NCBI GenBank assembly: GCA_016199255.1
Contig: JACQHA010000434.1
Span: forward strand, 1 to 5,215
From: Deinococcus sp.
GTDB taxonomy: Bacteria; Deinococcota; Deinococci; JACQHA01
Direction: 5' to 3'
Length of the DNA: 5,215 bases
The notes under the pieces were generated by a model. The model did no database searches. It was not told the origin of the DNA and saw only the letters and a program-made list of their open reading frames with translations. Positions within the stretch are counted from its first letter, which is position 1. Every line of letters begins with the position of its first letter. Positions 1-5,119 of the stretch are shown in pieces. Both the position numbers and the translations under genes were made by a program.

Positions 1-331
1 CGCCCCCCAGCGCCACCACCCGCGGCCCGCGGCTCAAGTGGCGACGCACATAGACCCGGTCCACCAGGTCGTCGGGGGCAATCAGCACACTGACAAAGGA
101 GCGGTTCATGAGCCGCACCCCCAGCACCAATAACACCAGCCCCAGGGCCAGCACCGGCCACTCCAGGCCGGGCGGCAGCCGCAGCCGCCGCCAGAACCCT
201 GGCCCTAAAAGCTGCACCAGCGCCAGCCCGGCCAGGCCCTGGCCAAAAATCGCCAGCGCTAGCCAGCGCTTGACCCCCATGCCGGGCAGCATCCATTTAT
301 AGCCGCGCCAGCGCCGCGCTCTTACCCCCAT
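1..331 (-). CDS. yvcK: YvcK/CofD-like protein (gluconeogenesis factor family), N-terminal part with membrane anchor, cut by window edge
   Basis: Only the first 110 residues are present. The reading frame starts at the ATG at 331-329 and runs off the left edge. It begins with a short basic stretch (YKWMLPGMGVKRW, about residues 11-23), then hydrophobic segments at about 22-43 and 59-75. Next comes a linker containing APDDLVDRVYVRRHLSRG, and then GPRVVALGG at 102-110. That last string matches the first strand and glycine-rich nucleotide-binding loop that opens the YvcK/UPF0052 (CofD-like) fold. B. subtilis YvcK binds UDP-GlcNAc and affects carbon-source-dependent morphology. The N-terminal two-helix anchor would hold the catalytic-like domain on the cytoplasmic membrane face (inference). 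The start is supported by a Shine-Dalgarno sequence overlapping the rapZ stop codon, 9 bases upstream, indicating translational coupling. The rapZ-yvcK order is the usual one in Bacillota, where whiA commonly follows; that would lie outside this window. Confidence 0.87.
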   Translation of the reverse strand, partial: MGVRARRWRGYKWMLPGMGVKRWLALAIFGQGLAGLALVQLLGPGFWRRLRLPPGLEWPVLALGLVLLVLGVRLMNRSFVSVLIAPDDLVDRVYVRRHLSRGPRVVALGG

Positions 332-337
332 GGCCTA

Positions 338-343
338 CTCCTA
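338..343 (-). promoter_or_regulatory. Ribosome binding site of yvcK, overlapping rapZ stop
   Basis: On the minus strand, TAGGAG lies 6 bases before the yvcK ATG. Its TAG is the rapZ stop codon. The spacing is normal, and the overlap suggests that ribosomes ending rapZ re-initiate on yvcK. Confidence 0.75.
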
Positions 344-1183
344 CCCGCCGCGCTCCAGGTCCCGGTGCCGCACCGCGGTGCGGTACGCCGGGCCGAACTC
401 TTTCGCCAGCTCCTGGGCAAACACCACTGAGCGGTGCCGCCCACCAGTACAGCCCAGAGCCACTAGAAACCCCGGCCGCCCCTCCTGCACTACCAGCGCC
501 AACGTGGACCAGAGAAACTGCGCCACCTCCCGGTAGTAGCTCCCAGAACGCTCCAGCACATACGCCACCACCTGCGGGTCAGTGCCCGGCAGCGCCTGGA
601 ACTCCGGCTGATAGTAAGGGTTGGGCAAGAAGCGCAGATCAACCACCACATCGGCATCGAGCGGCACGCCAAATTTATACCCAAAGGAGAGGAACTCCAA
701 GGTAAACGCCAGGTCCTTGGGACCGTAAATGCTCTTGAGCCGCGCCGCCAGCTCCCGCTCGCTTAAGTCGCTGGTGTCAATGACCACATTGGCCCGGGCG
801 CGCAGGTCGGCGAGGAGCTGCCGCTCCCGGGCAATATCCTCGAGGGTGGACCGCTCCCCCAGGGGATGGCGCCGCCGGGTCAGGCCATAGCGGCGGATCA
901 CTGCCTGGTCGCTGGCTTCTAGAAAGAGCCACTCCGGCTCGATGCCGCGCTGGCGCAGCTCGGCCACGGCCGGGTCCAGCTCATGCATAAAGCGCTGGCT
1001 TCTGGTGTCGATGACCATTGCCAGGCGCTCAATGCCGCCCCGGCTGCAGCGCTCCACCAGCGCCGGCCACAAGGAGGGCATGAGGTTATTGATGGCGAAG
1101 TAGTCCAGCTCCTCCAGGGCCTCCAGGGCGGTGTTCTTGCCGGCGCCAGAGAGCCCGGTGACAATCACGCAGCGCTTCACCAC
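341..1183 (-). CDS. rapZ: RapZ (YvcJ) nucleotide-binding protein with substituted P-loop
   Basis: This 280-residue protein is of normal family length. RapZ/YvcJ proteins join an N-terminal P-loop NTPase domain to a C-terminal domain that in E. coli binds the sRNA GlmZ and senses glucosamine-6-phosphate; in B. subtilis YvcJ is an NTPase linked to competence. Visible here are the P-loop GLSGAGKNT (10-18), VIDTRS (57-62), TRRRHPL (102-108), ER (120-121), VIDTS (134-138), SFGYKFGVP (166-174), RFLPNPYY (184-191) and GCTGGRHRSV (244-253). The C-terminal signatures are intact. Three N-terminal positions differ from what I expect of the family: Asn17 in place of the P-loop Ser/Thr, INNLM where VDNLP is usual, and GL before TRRRHPL where SE is usual. 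The start is one of two adjacent GTG codons (1183 or 1180); no ATG suits. The gene sits 82 bases after the permease and 9 before yvcK. Confidence 0.93.
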   Translation of the reverse strand: MVKRCVIVTGLSGAGKNTALEALEELDYFAINNLMPSLWPALVERCSRGGIERLAMVIDTRSQRFMHELDPAVAELRQRGIEPEWLFLEASDQAVIRRYGLTRRRHPLGERSTLEDIARERQLLADLRARANVVIDTSDLSERELAARLKSIYGPKDLAFTLEFLSFGYKFGVPLDADVVVDLRFLPNPYYQPEFQALPGTDPQVVAYVLERSGSYYREVAQFLWSTLALVVQEGRPGFLVALGCTGGRHRSVVFAQELAKEFGPAYRTAVRHRDLERGG

Positions 1184-1199
1184 CCACCCCCCCCGCCCC
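1183..1199 (-). promoter_or_regulatory. G-run over the rapZ ribosome binding region
   Basis: Read on the minus strand, the bases before the rapZ start are GGGG, C, eight Gs, T and GGG, the last G being the first base of the upstream GTG. No classic AGGAGG is present. The GGGGGTG portion (1191-1185) can pair with the 16S rRNA tail if one G-U wobble is allowed, and it sits at a workable distance from the second GTG (1180-1178). The tract also meets the run-and-loop pattern of an RNA G-quadruplex. Any regulatory role is inference. Confidence 0.4.
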
Positions 1200-1265
1200 G
1201 CCAGCGGCCTCCAGCCCCCTGCTTCCCAAACCAGGTTGGGGCCAGGCCTGTTGCCCAGTGCCGGC
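1184..1265 (-). other. 82-base gap between permease gene and rapZ
   Basis: This is the only sizeable gap inside the minus-strand gene series; the others are 9-13 bases. It holds the G-rich rapZ leader next to the start codon and a weak 5-base inverted repeat (1225-1229 with 1236-1240, read as CCCAA and TTGGG). There is no U-run after the repeat and no clear -10/-35 pair, so I call neither a terminator nor a promoter. Confidence 0.5.
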
Positions 1266-2429
1266 TCATCGCAGCACCTCCGCCGGGTTGAGCCGCGCCG
1301 CCCGGCGCGCCGGCAGCAGTGAGGCCAGCAAGATGGTCACCACCGATAGAGCGCACACCCAGAGAAAATCCCCTGCCTGCATCTCCGCCGGCACCCCAGA
1401 GATAAAGTAAATCCTGCCCGGGACCGGAAAAGGCCGCCAGCGGAAGTACAGGCAGACCAGCACCGCCAGCCCCACCCCCAGGCTGGTGCCCAAGAGGCCC
1501 AGGCTCAGGCCTTCCAAGAGAAATACTCGCAGCACCCGGCTCTGGCTGGCACCCATGGCGCGCAGCATACCAATCTCTCTGGTGCGCTCCAGCACTGTCA
1601 GGATCATCACGTTGGCAATGCCGAAAGCGGCCACCAGCACAATCAAGAACACCACCACAAACGATACCCGCTTCTGCAACTCCAGCGCCGCCAGGAGGTT
1701 CTGGTTCCGGGACTGCCAGGTCTGAGGATAGAGCCCCACCAGGGGCCAGAGCCGCCGGGCCACCTCGGGAGCACGCTCTGGGTCTTTCAACCGTACCTGG
1801 ATGCCGGTAATGCCCGGACCCAGCCCCTGGTAAAGCGCCAGCATGGTGTCCAAGGGCAAGAGCGCCAGGCTATCGTCAAACACCCCGAACCCTGACTCAA
1901 AGGTCCCCACCACCTCCAGGTCGCGGCTGGCCTGGGCAATGTTCCCCACCCGCACCTGGTCCCCGGGAAGCGCCACCAGCATCCTGGCCAGGCCTTTGCC
2001 CAGAATAATGGCCTCGCCCTTGAGCCGGTCCAGGCCAGAAATCTCCAGCTGGCCAGCGGGGAACATCCCTGCTGCCAGCTCTGGCACCATCCCCCAGAGC
2101 AGGGCTCCGCTGCCCCGCTCCAAGCGGCCCTGGGGGCTCAAGTGGCCCACCACCGCCTGGCCTTCTACATAGGGCATGGCCGCCACCACCTCTGGATCAG
2201 CTCTGACCAGCTCCAGGGCGCGGCCATAATCCCCCAGCCCACCAGCAGCCAAAAGCGTCAGGTGGGGCTGGATCGCCAGGCTGGCCGACACCAGCGCCCC
2301 AGAAAAGCCGTTGTAGAGCGAGAGCGCCACCAAGAGCACCATGACCCCAATGGCCACCCCCCCAATGGTAATCCAGTTCTGCAGGCCGCGCCGCCGCAGG
2401 TGCCGGGCCAAGAGAAACCACTCCAGCAC
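1266..2429 (-). CDS. ABC transporter permease, LolC/LolE (FtsX/MacB) type
   Basis: This 387-residue protein has the classic four-helix layout. TM1 is at about 18-40 (ITIGGVAIGVMVLLVALSLY), followed by a large extracytoplasmic domain (about 41-250), TM2 at about 255-278, TM3 at about 302-328 and TM4 at about 354-374. Family signatures are ERTREIGMLRAMGAS (281-295) just after TM2, GRIYFISGVP (338-347), and the closing PARRAARLNPAEVLR (373-387). These match permeases that work with a LolD/MacB-type ATPase on lipoproteins, lipids or peptides; the substrate cannot be read here. I chose the GTG at 2429-2427 because AGGGAG precedes it and the product then starts MLEWFLLARHLRRR, a typical cytoplasmic N-terminus. 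A longer frame back to 2522 would overlap hflX and add an unlikely sequence. The gap to the hflX stop is 10 bases. No partner ATPase gene is in the window. Confidence 0.88.
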   Translation of the reverse strand: MLEWFLLARHLRRRGLQNWITIGGVAIGVMVLLVALSLYNGFSGALVSASLAIQPHLTLLAAGGLGDYGRALELVRADPEVVAAMPYVEGQAVVGHLSPQGRLERGSGALLWGMVPELAAGMFPAGQLEISGLDRLKGEAIILGKGLARMLVALPGDQVRVGNIAQASRDLEVVGTFESGFGVFDDSLALLPLDTMLALYQGLGPGITGIQVRLKDPERAPEVARRLWPLVGLYPQTWQSRNQNLLAALELQKRVSFVVVFLIVLVAAFGIANVMILTVLERTREIGMLRAMGASQSRVLRVFLLEGLSLGLLGTSLGVGLAVLVCLYFRWRPFPVPGRIYFISGVPAEMQAGDFLWVCALSVVTILLASLLPARRAARLNPAEVLR

Positions 2430-2434
2430 GCCTA

Positions 2435-2440
2435 CTCCCT
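2435..2440 (-). promoter_or_regulatory. Ribosome binding site deciding the permease start
   Basis: Minus-strand AGGGAG lies 5 bases before the GTG at 2429. Its first base is the last base of the hflX TGA stop. It favours the 387-residue product over the longer frame and implies coupling of permease translation to hflX. Confidence 0.75.
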
Positions 2441-4074
2441 CAGTGTGCGCCCAGGCGCCGCTCCAGCAAGCGCCCCAGTTCCCCGAGCCCCTGGCGGTGC
2501 AAGGCAGAAATGGCCAGGGCATCGTAGCGAGCTACCAGCCCCGAGAGCACCTCAGGCGGCGCCACATCCTGCTTATTGAGCACCACCAGCCTGGGCAACT
2601 GGTCCAGGCCCAGTTCCCGCACCACCCGCTCCACCTCTTCCACCTGGGGGATCACCTCAGGATGGCTGGCGTCCACCAGGTGCAACAAGAGGCTCGCTTC
2701 AGCCAGCTCCTCCAGCGTGGCCCGGAAGGCCCGCAGGAGCTCCAGAGGCAGCTGCCTGATGAATCCCACAGTATCGGTGAGCAAGATGTCCCGGCCGGCT
2801 GGGGTGCGGTAGCGCCTAGTGGTGGGGCGCAACGTGGCAAAGAGCAGGTCATCAGCCAGCACCTCCGCTCCAGTGAGCGCGTTGAACAACGTGGACTTGC
2901 CGGCGTTGGTGTAGCCCACAATAGCCACCACTGGCAGGCCACTCCGCCCCCGCGCCCGGCGCCGAAGCGAGCGCTGCGCCCCCAGCTGGATCATCTCCCG
3001 CTCCAAGCGGCCGATGCGCTCCCGCACCCGGCGGCGGTCAATTTCCAGCTTGGTCTCCCCGGGGCCCCTGGTGCCAATGCCACCGCCCAGCCGGCTCAGC
3101 GCCTCGCCCTGGCCGATGAGCCTGGGCAGCCGGTAGCGCAGCTGGGCCAGCTCCACCTGGGCTTTGGCCTCGGGGCTCTTGGCTCGCTGGGCGAAGATGT
3201 CCAGAATCAGCTGGGTGCGGTCAATCACCTTGAGATTGGTGCCCTCCCCCAAAGAGCGAGTCTGGGCTGGGGTCAGCTCCCGGTCGAAAATCAATAAGTC
3301 GGCATCCAGGTGGTTGGCGCGCAGCACCAGCTCAGAGAGCTTGCCCTGGCCCACCACATAGCGGGGATCTAGCCCGGTGCGGCGCTGGATCACGCTCTGG
3401 AGCACCTGCGCCCCGGCAGTGCGCGCTAGCTCTTTGAGCTCGGCCAAGCGCTCCTCCACCTCAGCATCGCCTGGGGTCCACACTCCCACCAAAAGAGCCC
3501 GCTCCTGGCGCCGGTCCACTTCCACGGCGCTCTGTGCCCGGGCAAGTTCCTCCTCTACCGACTGCACCAATTGGGCAAAGTCCAAGTCCATGCTCAGCGC
3601 TGGCTGCGGCTCCAAAAGAATCCAGTCTTCCTCCTGCGCCGTCGGCGGCGCCAGATACGCCAGGTGAGCAGTGGTGGGCAGCCCATCGCTCCTGAGCTCG
3701 AGGGCTACCATCAGGTCCAGCTTGCTGAGCACCAGCGCTGATAAATCCCCCCGCGACAGCCCCCCACCCCGGGGATGGGTGTGCAAACAGCGCAGGCCCC
3801 TCAGCCTGCCCCGCCCCTCGCGGCTGCGCTCCAATGGTGGCAGGGGCACGGCGCCGGCGTCCCCTACGCTCACCAGCCGCACCCGCCCGGCCCGGTCCAA
3901 GAGCACCGCCACCTCCCGGCCAATGTCTGCCGAGAGTTCGCCCATAGTGCGCGCCAGCTCATTGGTGTACACCAGGTCCGGCGGCACCTTGCGGCGGTAG
4001 AGCCGGGCCAGCGCCTGGAGCTGGCTGGCCTTGAGCCCATTGACCTTGCCTAAGACCCGATCGATAAGTGGCAC
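2440..4074 (-). CDS. hflX: GTPase HflX with long N-terminal extension carrying a JAMM-like motif
   Basis: HflX is a ribosome-binding GTPase that splits stalled or heat-damaged ribosomes. This 544-residue form has an extension of about 190 residues before the usual HflX N-terminal domain, which begins at ERALLVGVWTPG (191-202). The linker with GGGIGTRGPGETKLE (330-344) and a basic helix follow. The G domain shows G1 GYTNAGKST (387-395), switch I region ATLRPTT (413-419), G3 DTVGF (434-438), G4 NKQD (500-503) and G5 ISA (522-524). The protein ends soon after the G domain, without a long C-terminal tail. The extension contains REVAVLLD (53-60) and HTHPRGGGLSRGD (98-110), resembling the metal site of JAMM/RadC-like proteins. 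A similar extension is, to my knowledge, common in clostridial HflX. The start is GTG at 4074 with only a weak SD; the product then begins MPLIDRVLGKVNGLKASQL. The acyltransferase stop is 13 bases upstream. Confidence 0.95.
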   Translation of the reverse strand: MPLIDRVLGKVNGLKASQLQALARLYRRKVPPDLVYTNELARTMGELSADIGREVAVLLDRAGRVRLVSVGDAGAVPLPPLERSREGRGRLRGLRCLHTHPRGGGLSRGDLSALVLSKLDLMVALELRSDGLPTTAHLAYLAPPTAQEEDWILLEPQPALSMDLDFAQLVQSVEEELARAQSAVEVDRRQERALLVGVWTPGDAEVEERLAELKELARTAGAQVLQSVIQRRTGLDPRYVVGQGKLSELVLRANHLDADLLIFDRELTPAQTRSLGEGTNLKVIDRTQLILDIFAQRAKSPEAKAQVELAQLRYRLPRLIGQGEALSRLGGGIGTRGPGETKLEIDRRRVRERIGRLEREMIQLGAQRSLRRRARGRSGLPVVAIVGYTNAGKSTLFNALTGAEVLADDLLFATLRPTTRRYRTPAGRDILLTDTVGFIRQLPLELLRAFRATLEELAEASLLLHLVDASHPEVIPQVEEVERVVRELGLDQLPRLVVLNKQDVAPPEVLSGLVARYDALAISALHRQGLGELGRLLERRLGAH

Positions 4075-4087
4075 CTCAACTGGGGCG

Positions 4088-4918
4088 CTACGCGCCTTTC
4101 TCGCTGGGCGCGCCCGCCGCCAGCCCAGCGGCCAGGGGGCGGCGCTGCACCCAGCGCCGCACTGTCTGGCACCGGCAACTGGGGCTTCGGCAGAGCAGCG
4201 CCGTGGGATGCAGCGCTAGCAGGTGCTGGGTGGCAGCTAGCACTTGGCTCATGGCCACCGCCTGCACCTGCGCCCGCCCCACCTTCACCCGGCGCGCCCC
4301 TCTGAGCTCCCAGGCGAGGCGGCCAAAGGCGGCGGAACAGTTGGGGAAAGGAAACGACACCACCTGGCCACTGGCCAGCCGGGCGCTGCGCACCAGAATC
4401 ATCCGCCCAGCTAGCTGCTCGCCCAGGTGGATGGTGGAGTTGGAGCGGTGGTCTACCCCCAACAGCAACACCTCCCCGCCGTGCTCCGCCAGCTTCTCAA
4501 TGGGCCCATAGGGCCGCTCCAAGCTCTGGACGGCGGCTAGCTCGCTGGCGCCAGTGCCTGCAACCACAAAGGACAGCACCGGGTGACTGGTGCGCAACGG
4601 GGCAAACTCCCGGCGAAACACCTCGGGGATCCGGCCAATTTCCCGGGACACCGGCAGACCACTATGGAAGCCTGCGGTGCCCGAAGCACGGCGCCCTTCG
4701 GTCCAGGTAATGGTCTCATAGGTGAACGCTGGCATAATCAGCGTGCCTACCGTATCTAAAAGCGCCTGCACCACCGTCCGGGCGCCGCCTTGCACCTGGC
4801 CAAACGCGGACAGCGACGCGTGCACCACCACCCCGGAGCGCCGGCTGAGCCCCAGCCGCGCCAAGCCGGCCACCACCTCCCGGTAGCCTACGGCTCGGAA
4901 GAACAGCATCGACTCCAT
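4088..4918 (-). CDS. AAC(3)-family N-acetyltransferase-like protein
   Basis: This 276-residue protein has the usual length of the Antibiotic_NAT (AAC(3)/YokD) family, whose members move an acetyl group from acetyl-CoA to amines such as aminoglycosides. Supporting strings are VVVHASLSAFGQVQGGA (30-46), GTLIMPAFTYE (58-68), GRIPEVFR (95-102), RTSHPVLSFVVAG (109-121), YGPIEKLAEHGGEVLLLG (137-154) and NSTIHLGEQ (160-168), with His164 and Glu167 in the expected HxxE position. Near the C-terminus, Cys243, Cys248 and Cys250 form a CRSPSCRC cluster. The ATG at 4918 gives the family length; a second ATG at 4909 is possible and has GGAG close by. Longer frames would run through the SRP RNA and are rejected. 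It is the first gene of the minus-strand series, with hflX 13 bases after it. Its place among housekeeping genes argues against a specialised resistance role (inference); the true substrate is unknown. Confidence 0.85.
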   Translation of the reverse strand: MESMLFFRAVGYREVVAGLARLGLSRRSGVVVHASLSAFGQVQGGARTVVQALLDTVGTLIMPAFTYETITWTEGRRASGTAGFHSGLPVSREIGRIPEVFRREFAPLRTSHPVLSFVVAGTGASELAAVQSLERPYGPIEKLAEHGGEVLLLGVDHRSNSTIHLGEQLAGRMILVRSARLASGQVVSFPFPNCSAAFGRLAWELRGARRVKVGRAQVQAVAMSQVLAATQHLLALHPTALLCRSPSCRCQTVRRWVQRRPLAAGLAAGAPSEKGA

Positions 4919-4936
4919 GATACTGCGCCGCCTGGG

Positions 4937-4962
4937 GCCTGGCTTACCCCCAGACGCCAGGC
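4937..4962. repeat. Inverted repeat in the divergent control region
   Basis: GCCTGGC (4937-4943) and GCCAGGC (4956-4962) are a perfect 7-base inverted repeat with a 12-base spacer. It spans the -35 side and spacer of the SRP RNA promoter and lies 19 bases before the start codon of the acyltransferase gene. It could be an operator, or a hairpin in the minus-strand mRNA leader. Given the local GC content, chance is also possible. Confidence 0.4.
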
Positions 4963-4972
4963 ATGGTAGAAT
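4944..4972 (+). promoter_or_regulatory. Promoter of the SRP RNA gene
   Basis: TAGAAT at 4967-4972 is a good sigma-70-type -10 box, preceded by TGG, so it is an extended -10. A -35 box at the usual distance (TTACCC, 4944-4949, spacer 17) is weak. The -10 box predicts transcription starting about 7 bases downstream, at G4979, which is exactly the first base of the SRP RNA closing stem. That agreement is the main support. Confidence 0.7.
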
Positions 4973-4978
4973 CTCCCT

Positions 4979-5102
4979 GGCTGCCGGGCACAAGCTGGCG
5001 CCGGTGCAGTGGCGACCCGTGAACCTCGTCAGGTCCGGAAGGAAGCAGCGATAAGCGGAATCCGCCAGGTGCCGCCGGTGGTTCGGCTCCAGCCCGGCAG
5101 CC
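4979..5102 (+). ncRNA. ffs: Signal recognition particle RNA, short (4.5S-like) type
   Basis: The RNA part of the signal recognition particle, which with Ffh directs nascent membrane and secreted proteins to the translocase. The invariant apical hairpin is present: GTCAGGTCCGGAAGGAAGCA starts at 5028, with a GGAA tetraloop at 5037-5040. It is flanked by GTGAACC (5019-5025) and ATAAGCGGA (5051-5059), a form common in Gram-positive bacteria. TGGCG (5010-5014) pairs with CGCCA (5063-5067). The ends close in a perfect 11-base stem, GGCTGCCGGGC (4979-4989) with GCCCGGCAGCC (5092-5102). These fix the molecule at about 124 nt, without room for an Alu domain. There is no U-run after the stem, so the transcript probably runs on into dnaX and is trimmed (inference). 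SRP RNA directly before dnaX is a well-known arrangement. Confidence 0.95.
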
Positions 5103-5106
5103 TGTT

Positions 5107-5114
5107 GAAGGTGG
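5107..5114 (+). promoter_or_regulatory. Ribosome binding site of dnaX
   Basis: GAAGGTGG lies 5 bases before the dnaX ATG and only 4 bases after the closing stem of the SRP RNA, so folding or trimming of that RNA could affect access to it (inference). Confidence 0.65.
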
Positions 5115-5119
5115 CTACC

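Noticed and set aside
108..302. Short plus-strand open frame opposite the YvcK N-terminus
   Set aside because: Ser/Arg/Pro-rich shadow of the membrane-anchor coding region, with no motif.
1225..1240. Inverted repeat CCCAA/TTGGG in the permease-rapZ gap as a terminator
   Set aside because: The stem is only 5 base pairs and no U-run follows on the minus strand.
2430..2522. Longer permease start at 2522 on the minus strand
   Set aside because: It would overlap the end of hflX by more than 80 bases and add a non-family N-terminus; the GTG at 2429 has a good ribosome site and a typical permease start.
2341..3297. 318-codon open frame on the plus strand opposite hflX
   Set aside because: It is low-complexity in composition (rich in Gln, Pro, His and Leu), lacks recognisable motifs, and lies antisense to a clear HflX; a by-product of GC-rich codon use.
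4084..4096. GGCGC-TAC-GCGCC hairpin at the acyltransferase/hflX junction as a terminator
   Set aside because: A 5-base stem with a 3-base loop and no U-run in the minus-strand direction; the genes are 13 bases apart and probably cotranscribed.
3671..4511. Several plus-strand open frames opposite hflX and the acyltransferase gene
   Set aside because: Arg/Ser/Pro-rich translations without family signatures, all antisense to well-supported genes.
4958..4994. Minus-strand promoter for the operon (TACCAT as -10, TTGTGC as -35)
   Set aside because: Both boxes match consensus poorly, the spacing is about 19 bases and the -35 lies inside the SRP RNA gene; not strong enough to annotate.
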